Shown here: piece after piece, positions 28,202-37,412 of the stretch
Layout: each line of letters starts with the position of its first letter
Numbering within the stretch: position 1 is the first letter of the stretch
Source of the DNA: Pseudodesulfovibrio pelocollis
GTDB lineage: Bacteria; Desulfobacterota; Desulfovibrionia; Desulfovibrionales; Desulfovibrionaceae
Direction of reading: 5' to 3'
NCBI RefSeq assembly: GCF_030282845.1
Contig: NZ_JASTWE010000003.1
Coordinates: forward strand, 51,929-115,928
DNA: 64,000 nucleotides
Translations under genes and position numbers: made by a program
The notes under the pieces: model-generated
The model's input: the letters and a program-made list of their open reading frames with translations, nothing else
Databases searched by the model: none
Told to the model about the DNA's origin: nothing

Positions 28202-28720
28202 GTGAGCGAGACGCACATCCTGACTCTGGACATCACCTACGGCGATCAGCTGGCCGTGGAAGACGTGCGCACCCTGTGCGCCCTGGCCGCCGAGACCCGC
28301 TTTTTTTCCGAGGAGGAAGTGCTCATCGTGGAGGAACTGGCCTGGGCGGCCATCACCGAGGGCGAAGAGAGCGGCTACCACTTCCTGCTGGCCCGGCCCG
28401 AGGCCGATCCGCTGGCCCCGGCCGTGGGCTTTGCCTGCTTCGGCCCGGTGCCCTGCACCCGGGGCAGTTGGGACCTCTACTGGATCGTGGTCGATCAGGC
28501 CATGCAGGGACGCGGCCTGGGCAGGCGCATCCTGCGCGAGTCCGAGAGGCGCATCCTGACCATGGGCGGCCGCAAGGTGTTCGTCGAGACATCCTCGCGG
28601 GAGCAGTACCTTCCCACCCGGGGGTTCTACGAGTCCTGCGGCTACGCGCTGGAATCGCGCCTCATCGACTACTACGACCGGGGCGAGGACTGTCTGGTCT
28701 ACACCAGAACCCTCGACTGA
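28202..28720 (+). CDS. GNAT-family N-acetyltransferase, locus 2
   Basis: 172 residues beginning at GTG 28202. Acetyl-CoA site WIVVDQAMQGRGLGRRIL and the following FVETSS and TRGFYESCGY are typical of GNAT enzymes. It is related to the GNAT of locus 1 (9528-10103). In known Nepsilon-acetyl-beta-lysine synthesis a lysine aminomutase (AblA) is paired with a GNAT (AblB); this gene could be the acetylating partner of kamA here, though sequence alone cannot show the acceptor. Confidence 0.85.
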   Translation: MSETHILTLDITYGDQLAVEDVRTLCALAAETRFFSEEEVLIVEELAWAAITEGEESGYHFLLARPEADPLAPAVGFACFGPVPCTRGSWDLYWIVVDQAMQGRGLGRRILRESERRILTMGGRKVFVETSSREQYLPTRGFYESCGYALESRLIDYYDRGEDCLVYTRTLD

Positions 28721-28804
28721 CTGGACACCGGCATGCGCACGGGACGCCCATGGCCCGGCCAACCTGATCGAGACCACCAGACCGCGCAAACCAAGGACTG
28801 ACCC

Positions 28805-30568
28805 ATGTTCAAGATCCGCCCGGTGTACGACACCCGGCTGCCCGTGGATCAGGCGGCCGTGACCAGGGTGCAGGCCATCCTGCGCGAGCGCTTTCCCCTG
28901 CTCGATCCCTCCGAGATCGAGCAACTTCCCGACCTGCTGACCAATCCCTTTCTCAAGCAGTACCGCTCCATCCTCTTCGTGGCCGAGAACGGTCGCGCAG
29001 AAGTGCGCGGCTTTGCCCTGCTCTGCCACTTTCCCGATCTCGACTTCTGCTACCTGGACTTCATCTCGGTCAGCCTGCGCCACGGCGGGGGCGGCATCGG
29101 CTCGGCCCTGTACGAGAGGATTCGCGAAGAGGCCATGGCCCTTGGCGACACGGCCCTGTTCTTCGAGTGCCTGCCCGACGACCCGGCCCTGTGTTCCGGG
29201 CCGGACATCCTCAAGGAAAACAAGGCCCGCCTCGCCTTCTACGAGCGCTATGGCGCCCGGCCCATTACCGGCACGGCCTATGAAACCCCGCTGACACCCG
29301 ACGCGGAGTGCCCGCCCTATCTGGTGGTCGATGCCCTGGGCAGAAAGCTCAAGCTCACCCGCGCCCGGATACGGGCCATCGTCCGGGCCATCCTGACCCG
29401 CAAGTATCGCGATGTCTGCCCGGCCGAATACACGGACATGGTGGTAGCCTCGTTCACCACCGGCCAGCTCACCTTGCGGCCGCCGCGCTACAGGGCCCGA
29501 AACGACACCGCGCCCGACATGATCGCGCCCGGCCCGGTCATGAGCCGCGACCGGCGCATCGCCCTGGTGGTCAACGACCGCCACGACATCCACCATGTCC
29601 GAGAGCGCGGCTATGTGGAGGCCCCGGTGCGCATCGCCAAGATCCGCAAGGAGCTGGACAAGAGCGGCCTCTTCGACGAACTGGCCGTGCACCACTTTCC
29701 CGAGTCGGTCATCACCGCCGTCCACGACAAGGGATACGTGGACTACTTCCGCCGGGTCTGCGCCAGCCTGCCCGAGAACAAGTCCGTGTATCCCTACGTC
29801 TTCCCCATCCGCAACGCCACGCGACCCCCGCGCGAGCTGCCCGTGCGCGCGGGCTACTACTGCATGGACACCTTCACCCCCCTCAACGCCAATGCCTGGA
29901 AGGCAGCCAAGCGCGCCGTGGACTGCGGGCTGACCGCGGCCCAGGCCATCGTCATGGGGCGCAGGCTCGCCTACGCCCTGGTGCGGCCGCCCGGCCACCA
30001 CGCCGAGCGCCGGGCCTTTGGCGGGTTCTGCTACTTCAACACCGCTGCCGTGGCCGCCCACTGGCTCTCCCGGATGAGCACCGTGGCCGTGCTCGACATC
30101 GACTACCACCACGGCAACGGCACCCAGAACATCTTCTACGAGCGCGACGACGTGCTGACCCTGTCCATCCACGGTCACCCCCGCTTCGCCTACCCCTACT
30201 TCAGCGGATTCGCCGAGGAAACGGGCAAGGGCAAGGGGCTGGGCTACAATCGCAACTTCCCGCTGCTGGAGCGGGTGGACGGCGAAAAGCACCGCAACAC
30301 CCTGGTCCGCGCCCTGGCCCTGGTCCGCGACTTCGCGCCCACCTTCCTGGTCGTCTCCCTGGGCCTGGACACGGCCAAGGGAGACCCCACGGGCACCTGG
30401 AGCTTAAGCGCCCGCGACTTCGCGGCCACGGGCCAACTCATCGGCCGCCTGGGGTTGCGCACCCTGGTCATCCAGGAGGGCGGCTACCTGATCCGCTCCC
30501 TGGGCGTCAACGCCCGCAGCTTCTTCCAGGGCCTGCACCAGGGCGCGACCAGGGCGACCCGGCGCTGA
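28805..30568 (+). CDS. GNAT acetyltransferase fused to histone-deacetylase-like amidohydrolase
   Basis: 587 residues. Residues about 1-190 are a GNAT domain (FISVSLRHGGGGIGSALYERI, ENKARLAFYERYGARPI). After a linker, residues about 245-580 are a class II deacetylase/acetylpolyamine amidohydrolase domain: VRPPGHHAERRAFGGFCYFN with His398-His399, DIDYHHGNGTQ with zinc ligands near Asp433 and His435, Asp522 in GLDTAKGD, and Tyr561 in EGGY. The catalytic set is intact. One chain therefore holds an acetylating and a deacetylating module. Last gene of sigma-54 operon 2, 84 bases after the GNAT gene, with its own AAGGA site. Confidence 0.92.
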   Translation: MFKIRPVYDTRLPVDQAAVTRVQAILRERFPLLDPSEIEQLPDLLTNPFLKQYRSILFVAENGRAEVRGFALLCHFPDLDFCYLDFISVSLRHGGGGIGSALYERIREEAMALGDTALFFECLPDDPALCSGPDILKENKARLAFYERYGARPITGTAYETPLTPDAECPPYLVVDALGRKLKLTRARIRAIVRAILTRKYRDVCPAEYTDMVVASFTTGQLTLRPPRYRARNDTAPDMIAPGPVMSRDRRIALVVNDRHDIHHVRERGYVEAPVRIAKIRKELDKSGLFDELAVHHFPESVITAVHDKGYVDYFRRVCASLPENKSVYPYVFPIRNATRPPRELPVRAGYYCMDTFTPLNANAWKAAKRAVDCGLTAAQAIVMGRRLAYALVRPPGHHAERRAFGGFCYFNTAAVAAHWLSRMSTVAVLDIDYHHGNGTQNIFYERDDVLTLSIHGHPRFAYPYFSGFAEETGKGKGLGYNRNFPLLERVDGEKHRNTLVRALALVRDFAPTFLVVSLGLDTAKGDPTGTWSLSARDFAATGQLIGRLGLRTLVIQEGGYLIRSLGVNARSFFQGLHQGATRATRR

Positions 30569-30619
30569 CACCGTTTTCTACCAGAGGAATAGATGGGTTC
30601 GGGATGCGCCAACCGGCGC

Positions 30620-31261
30620 TTACGCCTTGTCGTGCAGGCACAGGCCCACACGGTGGGCTGTCCAGCCCTCGGGCGTGCGGTCGAGCACGTTGACGCAGCA
30701 GTAGTCCTGGGGGATGGAAAAGAGATCGGCCAGATGGCGGCCGGTGACATGGCAGAGGAGCGCCCGGTTGAAGCCGCCGTGGGCCACGGCCAGGACCGTG
30801 CCGGTCAGCGGTGCCAGCGATTCGAGAAACCGGACGGCGCGCGCCTGCACTTCGGCAAAGCTCTCGCCGCCGGTCGGGCGGTATCCGGCCAGGTCGGTGC
30901 CGCGCGCCTCGTACTGGCCGGGGTATCGGTCGCGCACCTCGTCCACGGTCAACCCCTCCCACCGCCCGAGGGCGATCTCGCGCAGCAGGGGCGTGGGCGC
31001 GGCCCCAAGGGGCCTGCCGCCGCCCTCCCGGCCGCCAACCACGCCAGGTGCCTTGGCCCATTGCGCCTGGGCACAATGGGCCAGCACGCGCCGGGCCGTC
31101 TCCCGCGCCCGGGCGAGGTCGCTGCAAAAGGCTCCGTCAAGGGACAGGGACAGCGCCCGGCCCACCGCGTCCGCCTGCCGCTCGCCCTCGTCGTCCAGAG
31201 CCATGTCGCGCTGGCCAAGGAAACGCCTGGGCGTCACCTGGACCACCTGGCCGTGGCGCAT
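30620..31261 (-). CDS. Histidine phosphatase superfamily protein (PGM/CobC type)
   Basis: About 213 residues. Catalytic MRHGQ at the N terminus, second Arg in FCSDLARARETA, the acid Glu in REIALGRWEG and the late His in LAVAHGGFNRAL. Such enzymes remove phosphate from small metabolites; the alpha-ribazole phosphatase branch is one option but no cobalamin genes are adjacent. Start is unclear: ATG 31261 would begin at the catalytic motif itself and lose the preceding strand (LRLIL); a CTG at about 31276 could be the true start. It follows the small membrane gene by about 35 bases. Confidence 0.8.
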   Translation of the reverse strand: MRHGQVVQVTPRRFLGQRDMALDDEGERQADAVGRALSLSLDGAFCSDLARARETARRVLAHCAQAQWAKAPGVVGGREGGGRPLGAAPTPLLREIALGRWEGLTVDEVRDRYPGQYEARGTDLAGYRPTGGESFAEVQARAVRFLESLAPLTGTVLAVAHGGFNRALLCHVTGRHLADLFSIPQDYCCVNVLDRTPEGWTAHRVGLCLHDKA

Positions 31262-31295
31262 GAGGATGAGCCGCAGGGTCGTGCCCCGGGGCGGA

Positions 31296-31466
31296 TCAGT
31301 AGGAAAAGGGATACTTGCGCCCGTCCTTTTCGTAGCTCTTGCTCTTGTCGAAATTGAAAGACTCAAGCTCCCGCTTGGGTTGGCTCGACTTCCTGCGGAA
31401 GAGGAACAGGACAAGGGCCAGCCCGACCACGGCCAGGGCCAACCCGACGTATATGTAAGTCTGCAT
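31296..31466 (-). CDS. Small single-span membrane protein
   Basis: 56 residues: a short N-terminal MQTYIY, one membrane helix (VGLALAVVGLALVLFLF), then a basic and polar cytoplasmic tail RRKSSQPKRE ending in KYPFSY. AAAGGAGA lies five to seven bases before the ATG, strong support for translation. No recognised family. Probably transcribed with the phosphatase. Confidence 0.65.
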   Translation of the reverse strand: MQTYIYVGLALAVVGLALVLFLFRRKSSQPKRELESFNFDKSKSYEKDGRKYPFSY

Positions 31467-31609
31467 GGGAATTCTCCTTTGCTCCGGCACCAGCCGTCAG
31501 CCGTGCACAGGCGACACGATCAGGCTGCTACTGGGGAAACAGCACCATTTTAGATGCTCGCCCAGCGGGCGTCAATACGATCCGGCCGAAAGACCGCATC
31601 TGACCGGCG

Positions 31610-34600
31610 CTACTCGCGCACAGCCTCCACGGTCATGCCCGGCTTGAGCATGTACGGCTTGCCGAAGATTTCCACGGGCAGCACCCGGTCGCCCTTGTGA
31701 AAGGCGGTCATGTTCACGCGGTCGCGGGCGATGTGCAGATCGAACCACACCTTGCGCCAGACAAAGCTCAGGTGCACCTCGCCCCAGTGGGCGGGCAGGT
31801 CCGGGTCCACCTTCATGGGCGTGGCCGAGAGGTTGAGCCCGGCGAAGTCCTGCTTGACCACCTCCAGGGTCCCGGCCATGACGCCGGAGTGGATGCCCTC
31901 GATGGTGGTGCCGCCCTGAGTGTCCTCGATGTCGCTGTGCATGGCTTCCATGAACCAGTCCCAGGAGACCTCGCTCGGGTAGATATAGCGGGAGATGACC
32001 GCGTGCACCACCTTGGACAGGGTCGAACCGTGGCTGGTGCGCTGCTCGTAGTAGTCGTAGTTGTCGCGCAGCAGCTTGACGGGATCGTCCACGCGGTGGC
32101 CGAGCTGGTTCAGGATACGCGCCACCTCGTCGGGTTCGAGCACATACCAGGTCATGAGCGTGTCCGCCTGCTTGGCCACCTTGTAGTTGTCGGGCGAGTC
32201 GTTCTCGGCCTTGAGGATGCGGTCCATGCGATGGATGGAGTAGAACCGCTTGCGGTATCCCTCCCAGTCCAGTTCCGGGAGGTCCATGTAGCCGTCGAAC
32301 TGGCTGATGATGCCGTCCTTGGTCATGATCACGTTGAGCTTGGTGGTCATGTCGCGCCACCTGTCCAGATCGCGCTCGGTCAGGCCGATGCGTTCGGCCA
32401 CGTCCTCTCGCACCCTGGCGGGCAGCTCGTCAAGGATTTCCAGGGACTTCTCCAGCAGCCAGACCACCATGATGTTGGTGTAGGCATTGTCTTTCACGCC
32501 GGGCTTCTTGCTGCCCGGCAGCTTCTCGTGGAACTCGTCCGGCCCCATGATGCCCTCGATATGGTACCGGCCGGTGCCTTCGTCGAAGCGGGCGATGGAG
32601 CCCCAGAAGCGGGCGATATCGAGCATCAGTTCGGCCCCGAAGGCCTTGAGAAACGTCTTGTCGCCGGTCCACGAGACATAGCGCCAGGCGTTGACGAAGA
32701 CGGCGATGGACACATGCCGCTGGCGGCGCGACAGGTCCGGGTCCCATTGCTTTGACTCGGGATTGTAGTGCACCTCCTGGGTCTCCTCGGTGCCGTCGTC
32801 TGCGGTCTGCCACGGGTACATGGCCCCGACGCAGCCGTTTTCGCGGGCGTAGGCCCTGGCCGCGTCGAGCCGGTTGTAGCGGTACATGAGCAGCGACTTT
32901 GAGATTTCCGGGAAGTTGGAGTCAAAGAAGGGCTGGATGTACATCTCGTCCCAGAAGATGTGGCCCCGGTAGGCCTCGCCGTGCAGTCCGCGGGCGGGCA
33001 TGCCCGCATCACGGTTGATGTTGTGGGGGCTGGCCGTGACCAGCAGGTGGTAGATGTGCAGGCGCAGCACCCGCTGCACGAAGCGGTCGCCGGTGACCCG
33101 AATGTCCGCCTTCTGCCACAGCCCCTTCCAGCTTCTAATGTGAGGGCCGTGCACCCCGGCAAAGGTGCGCACCCCGCGCAGGCCGTCCAGGCACATTTCC
33201 TTGAGATCACCCGGCTCCTGATCGAGAGAGGTGCGCACGTACACGAACTTTTCCAGCGTGTACCGGGTGTTTTCCGTGGCCGAGATGCATATCTCCTCGG
33301 ACACCTTGGCCTCGTCCTGGACCACCTCGCGCTGCACGCGCAGCGGCTTGCCATCCTCAAGCACCGCGCACTTGGCGGCCATGACAATCTGGTAGCGCGA
33401 CTGCGTGGTCTCCACATGCAGGAAGATGCCGTCGCCTGCCGCGCCGCCGCCCACCCGGCGCAGGTGGCGGGTGTTGAGGGAGGCGTAGCGGGCCACGCCA
33501 TTGTTCTCCACATTGCCGTCGATGGTCGAGCGCAGGGTGATGCGCGAGGAATAATTGAGGGGCGTCAGGTCGAAGCTCAGGGCGCAGAGGTGGCAGTCGG
33601 CCATGGACGCCAGCCTGCGCGAGGCGATGCGCGTGATCCGGCCCACCTGATCCTTGACCACCATGTCGCGCGAGAGCACGCCCGAACGCATGTCCAGCCG
33701 GTGGCAGTAGCTGAGAATCTCCATGGACAGCGGGCTGACGAACTCGCCCTGGCCGATGCGGAACTCCACGGGCAGCCAGTTGGGGCAGTTGACCATGTCG
33801 TTGTTCCACACGTCGCGCCCCTGGACCTGGCTGACGGTCTTGTTGAACACGCCCGAGATGTAGGTGCCGGGATAGAAGTAGTAGGAGGCGCACTCGCACT
33901 CGTAGGCGCCGCGCGTGCCGAGGTAGCCGTTGCCCACGGCGGTCAGGGTCTCGCGCAGTTTCTCGTCGCCAGGATCGAAGCCGTTGTAGGTCAGGAACCA
34001 CTCGTCGCTGGCCATGCCTGTCTCGAACCAGTCGAAGAGGTCGTCCACCGTGATCTCGCCGAGATCCGAGACGACCTTGTCCGCGCCGAAACGCAGCAGC
34101 AGCTCGCCCGGTGTGTTGCGGGCCACGCCCAGGGTCATGCCGAAGTTGCCAGCGCGCCCTGCCTGGACGCCGGAGATGGCGTCCTCCACCACCACGCACT
34201 CGCCCGGGTTGCACTCAATCTCCCTGGCCGCGGCGATGAAGATGTCCGGGTCGGGCTTGCCCTTGAGGCCGCGCTCGGCCGAGACCATGCCGTCGATATG
34301 GGCCTCGAACACGTCGTCGAGCCCGGCCAGTTGGAGCACGAGCATGCAATTGCGGCTGGAGGTGGCCACGGCCACGCGCACCCCGCGCGCCTTGAGCTCG
34401 TCGATGAGGCGCACCGAGGTGGCGAAGACCTCGGGGCCTTCATCGCGCAGAATCTTCTGATACACCTCGTTCTTGCGATTGCCCACGGCGCAGATGGTGT
34501 CCAGGCCGGGCGGGTCGTCGGGGTCGCCGGCGGGCAGCCGGACTCCGCGCGACTTGAGAAAACTCAGCACACCCTCGAAGCGCGGCTTGCCGTCCACGTA

Positions 34601-34774
34601 GTTCTGGTAGTCCCGGGTACGGTCAAAGGGCTCGAAGGGAATGGTCTTCTCCTCCGAGTGCAGCTTGAGAAATTCGTTGAACGCGGTTTCCCATGCCTGG
34701 GCATGGACGCTTGCCGTCCGGGTGATCACGCCGTCAAGGTCGAAGACGACGCCTTTGAGAGGAATTGCAGCCAC
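31610..34774 (-). CDS. HAD beta-phosphoglucomutase-like domain fused to GH65 disaccharide phosphorylase
   Basis: 1054 residues from a GTG start with AAGGAG six bases upstream. Residues about 1-255: HAD phosphomutase/phosphatase with FDLDGVITRT, ATSSRN and GKPDPDIF, EDAISGV. Residues about 265-1050: GH65, with FLTYNGFDP, GNGYLGTRGAYE, HIFWDEMYIQPF, the catalytic acid Glu747 in GIMGPDEFHE, KQADTLMTWYV and RTSHGSTLS. GH65 enzymes phosphorolyse trehalose, kojibiose or maltose to beta-glucose 1-phosphate, which the HAD module could turn into glucose 6-phosphate. The disaccharide cannot be chosen from sequence. Downstream of a second HAD gene by 28 bases. Confidence 0.9.
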   Translation of the reverse strand: MAAIPLKGVVFDLDGVITRTASVHAQAWETAFNEFLKLHSEEKTIPFEPFDRTRDYQNYVDGKPRFEGVLSFLKSRGVRLPAGDPDDPPGLDTICAVGNRKNEVYQKILRDEGPEVFATSVRLIDELKARGVRVAVATSSRNCMLVLQLAGLDDVFEAHIDGMVSAERGLKGKPDPDIFIAAAREIECNPGECVVVEDAISGVQAGRAGNFGMTLGVARNTPGELLLRFGADKVVSDLGEITVDDLFDWFETGMASDEWFLTYNGFDPGDEKLRETLTAVGNGYLGTRGAYECECASYYFYPGTYISGVFNKTVSQVQGRDVWNNDMVNCPNWLPVEFRIGQGEFVSPLSMEILSYCHRLDMRSGVLSRDMVVKDQVGRITRIASRRLASMADCHLCALSFDLTPLNYSSRITLRSTIDGNVENNGVARYASLNTRHLRRVGGGAAGDGIFLHVETTQSRYQIVMAAKCAVLEDGKPLRVQREVVQDEAKVSEEICISATENTRYTLEKFVYVRTSLDQEPGDLKEMCLDGLRGVRTFAGVHGPHIRSWKGLWQKADIRVTGDRFVQRVLRLHIYHLLVTASPHNINRDAGMPARGLHGEAYRGHIFWDEMYIQPFFDSNFPEISKSLLMYRYNRLDAARAYARENGCVGAMYPWQTADDGTEETQEVHYNPESKQWDPDLSRRQRHVSIAVFVNAWRYVSWTGDKTFLKAFGAELMLDIARFWGSIARFDEGTGRYHIEGIMGPDEFHEKLPGSKKPGVKDNAYTNIMVVWLLEKSLEILDELPARVREDVAERIGLTERDLDRWRDMTTKLNVIMTKDGIISQFDGYMDLPELDWEGYRKRFYSIHRMDRILKAENDSPDNYKVAKQADTLMTWYVLEPDEVARILNQLGHRVDDPVKLLRDNYDYYEQRTSHGSTLSKVVHAVISRYIYPSEVSWDWFMEAMHSDIEDTQGGTTIEGIHSGVMAGTLEVVKQDFAGLNLSATPMKVDPDLPAHWGEVHLSFVWRKVWFDLHIARDRVNMTAFHKGDRVLPVEIFGKPYMLKPGMTVEAVRE

Positions 34775-34802
34775 TGTATCTCCTTGTCTGAAGTTGTCCC
34801 GG

Positions 34803-36005
34803 TCACGGGGACAGGGAACCCATGATCGCCACCAGCATGTCCGGCTCGGGGACGATCACAGCGTTGGCCGTCACGCCCCTGACCCTTGTGGCCAGGGCTT
34901 CGTCGCGGGTCACGAAGATGGCCCGGGTGTCGGCGGCCATGGACATGGCGGCCTCAAGCATGGGCACGTCGCTGTTCGTGTCTCCGCAGACGAGGTGCGG
35001 ACCATGGACCATCTCGAGGTCCAGTTCGGAACTGAGGTATTTCACCCCGTCCCCCTTGTCGAAATCCTTGAGCGCGTCGCCCTCGGTCTCGATGGTCAGG
35101 ATGATCTCCACATCCAGCCCCGTGTCCTCGATGCGCAGCATGTCTTGCCTGGCGTCCAGTTCTTCCACCAGGGAGCCAATCACGCCGAGAAAGGCCAGGG
35201 ACTCGTCCTCGGGCACGGACCGGCCGATGTCCTGCCGGGCCACGGTGGACTGGCCGAACTTGAATTGCAGGCCCGAGCCGATGAGGGAGAACTTCTCGTA
35301 CTGGGGTTTGGTCACCAGGGCGGCCAACCGCTCGTTGAGGTCGGCCATGAGGCGCTGCTTGTCCGGCGATATGGGCAGGCGGCGGACCCGCCCCTCCAGG
35401 TCGAGGCACTCGCGCCCCTTGGACGCGGCGTAGTAGATGCGCCCCTCGGGGTTGACGCTGATCTCGATGAGCCCGGCCAGTGGGGCCGAGGTCAGGATGA
35501 CCGGCCGCTGCACCCGGCTCATGGCGAAACGCGACAGGAAAACCGCGTTGTACACCGACTGGATGGAGGTCAGGTAGCGGGCGCAGTAGTTGTTGATGGT
35601 CCCGTCGCGGTCGGTGATCATGCAGTTGAGGTGCAGCCCGTCGAGCAGCTCGCGCCCGGCCGCCACATGCTCGTCAAAGCCGGGATGCAGGTCGGCCAGG
35701 AAGTCGAGGAAGAGATCCTCCCCCTGTTCGAGGAAGAAGATGTCCTTGCGCGTCTCGTTGATCTCGTAGTCCATGTCGAGACCGATGTCGCGCACCCCGT
35801 CAAGGGAGAGCACACGGCGGCCATCGGCCACGGGCACTTCCTCCAGGGCGTGCAGGGCGCTGCGCAACGAGGGCACCACGTCATCCGGCATCTCGTCGCC
35901 ACGCAGGATGGCGGCCACGGCCATGGCGCGCACCTCGCGGGTGGCGGCCATGAGGGCGTAGAAGTCCTTGAGGGTGGTCAGGCTGGTGGCGTCAATGGCG
36001 GGCAT
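34803..36005 (-). CDS. HAD-superfamily sugar phosphatase-like protein
   Basis: 400 residues. HAD motif I is ITDRDGTINNYC, motif II is ILTSAP, and motif IV is VCGDTNSDVPML. The cap and the overall order resemble HAD-IIB sugar-phosphate phosphatases such as trehalose-6-phosphate or sucrose-6-phosphate phosphatase, but the 110-residue N-terminal region is not one I can name. Placed directly before the HAD-GH65 fusion, it probably takes part in the same disaccharide metabolism. GGGAGA precedes the ATG. Confidence 0.75.
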   Translation of the reverse strand: MPAIDATSLTTLKDFYALMAATREVRAMAVAAILRGDEMPDDVVPSLRSALHALEEVPVADGRRVLSLDGVRDIGLDMDYEINETRKDIFFLEQGEDLFLDFLADLHPGFDEHVAAGRELLDGLHLNCMITDRDGTINNYCARYLTSIQSVYNAVFLSRFAMSRVQRPVILTSAPLAGLIEISVNPEGRIYYAASKGRECLDLEGRVRRLPISPDKQRLMADLNERLAALVTKPQYEKFSLIGSGLQFKFGQSTVARQDIGRSVPEDESLAFLGVIGSLVEELDARQDMLRIEDTGLDVEIILTIETEGDALKDFDKGDGVKYLSSELDLEMVHGPHLVCGDTNSDVPMLEAAMSMAADTRAIFVTRDEALATRVRGVTANAVIVPEPDMLVAIMGSLSP

Positions 36006-36014
36006 CGCGTCTCC

Positions 36015-37412
36015 CTAATAGCTTACTTGCACGGTGTAGGTGACAACCATGGGCGCGCCGTCGTCGGTGGCGGGCACCATCAGGTCGAATTCGAGGCTCC
36101 CGGCGTCAGGGGTGGCGTGGTCGTGGCTCGCGGCCGTGACCTTCCACTGGCCCGGATACACGTCCGTCAGCTTGAGTGCCCGGGGTTCGGCCTTGCCGTT
36201 TCGCACCTCGATGCGCCAGCTCGTTTCCACGGAATTCTTGCCCAGCCGGGTGAAGCCGGTCTGGGTCCGGGTCACGGCCACGTCAAAGGAGGAGCCAAGG
36301 GCCAGATCCACCTCGCTGCCACGGCCCACATGACCGATCCGTGCCTCGCCCGCCAGCAGCAGCCGGCCGTCCGAGGCGGGCATGAAGACGCGGGCCAGCC
36401 CGGCGGGCATAGCCCGGCCCAGGCCATTGGCATCGGTATTGTCAAAGCGCAGGGCCAGGGCCACCGGCTGGGACACCGGGCCGGACACCTGGCCTATCCC
36501 GCCGTGGTAGCGGCTCGAAAGCTCCTGGCGCACCGCCACCTTGGGGGCAGAGAACAGGCTCAGCTGGACCATGCCCGAGCCGGGGATGTCCACGGGCCGC
36601 TCCACGGTATAGACATGATATTCGGAGAAGGATTCCTCGGCGGGCTGCCCGGCCATGACCGCATCCTCGTTCATGGCCCTGGCGACCATCAGCCCCTTGG
36701 CCCGCTCCGGCGCGGCCTGGCGCACGTCGCCAGCCACCAGCTTCAGGGCGGCCTCGGCGTGGGCATGGCCCGAGCGGTTGTCCACCGTGGCCCAGGCATC
36801 GACGGCCGCCGTCTTGCTCGCGCCGTCAACGATGACGGTATAGTCCGCCCGCCAGTTGATGCCGCCCATGAGGTAGCTCAGGCGCACATCGCGCCGCCCT
36901 TCGCTGCCGTTCTCGGTGATCAGGGTCAGCGTGGGCACCGGAGTCAGGTCGCCGGGCAACTCGGGCAGCAGCAGGGCCTCGTAGGCCCCCACATAGACCT
37001 CGTCGCCGACCATGAACACGGGTGCGCCGTCGTTGGCAATGAGGGTGGCCTTGCGCAGGGTGCGCGCGGTGGCGTCGGCCGGATCGGGCAGGATGACCGT
37101 CAGCTCGCGGCCCACATAGCGGTCAAGCAGCGCCTGCACCGTGACCGGCTGGGATGCGTATTCCAGCCCGACCACGCGCATGCCCGGGGCCGATGCGCGC
37201 ACCGAGGTGGGCTCCAGGGTGGCGGGCACATCCTTGAAGACCACCCGGGCCGCGCCCTTGGGCAGGGTCACGGAACGCGACTCCTCAACCAGGGCGCGCC
37301 CGGAATTGTAGACGGCCAGGGAAGCGCCGGCGGTTCCGGCGGCCCGAGCCTGACCCGGCAGCAGCAAAAGCAGGGCGGCAATGAGGATCAACAACCTATC
37401 GGGTTTCAGCAT
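36015..37412 (-). CDS. Exported DUF4139 domain protein
   Basis: 465 residues. Signal peptide MLKPDRLLILIAALLLLLPGQARA, then an N-terminal beta domain (LAVYNSGRALVEESRSVTLPKG) and a DUF4139 domain with LSYLMGGINWRADYTVIVD and, near the end, VETSWRIEVRNGKAEP. The family is found in many envelopes but has no assigned function. I chose ATG 37412, which opens the signal peptide, over a TTG at 37469. Nine bases separate its stop from the HAD gene, so they share a transcript. Confidence 0.85.
   Translation of the reverse strand: MLKPDRLLILIAALLLLLPGQARAAGTAGASLAVYNSGRALVEESRSVTLPKGAARVVFKDVPATLEPTSVRASAPGMRVVGLEYASQPVTVQALLDRYVGRELTVILPDPADATARTLRKATLIANDGAPVFMVGDEVYVGAYEALLLPELPGDLTPVPTLTLITENGSEGRRDVRLSYLMGGINWRADYTVIVDGASKTAAVDAWATVDNRSGHAHAEAALKLVAGDVRQAAPERAKGLMVARAMNEDAVMAGQPAEESFSEYHVYTVERPVDIPGSGMVQLSLFSAPKVAVRQELSSRYHGGIGQVSGPVSQPVALALRFDNTDANGLGRAMPAGLARVFMPASDGRLLLAGEARIGHVGRGSEVDLALGSSFDVAVTRTQTGFTRLGKNSVETSWRIEVRNGKAEPRALKLTDVYPGQWKVTAASHDHATPDAGSLEFDLMVPATDDGAPMVVTYTVQVSY

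Noticed and set aside
28139..30292. A 717-codon open frame opposite the GNAT and GNAT-deacetylase genes
   Set aside because: Antisense shadow without motifs.
31610..34774. Trehalose phosphorylase as a definite assignment for the GH65 domain
   Set aside because: GH65 enzymes with different disaccharide substrates share these motifs; specificity cannot be read from the visible residues.
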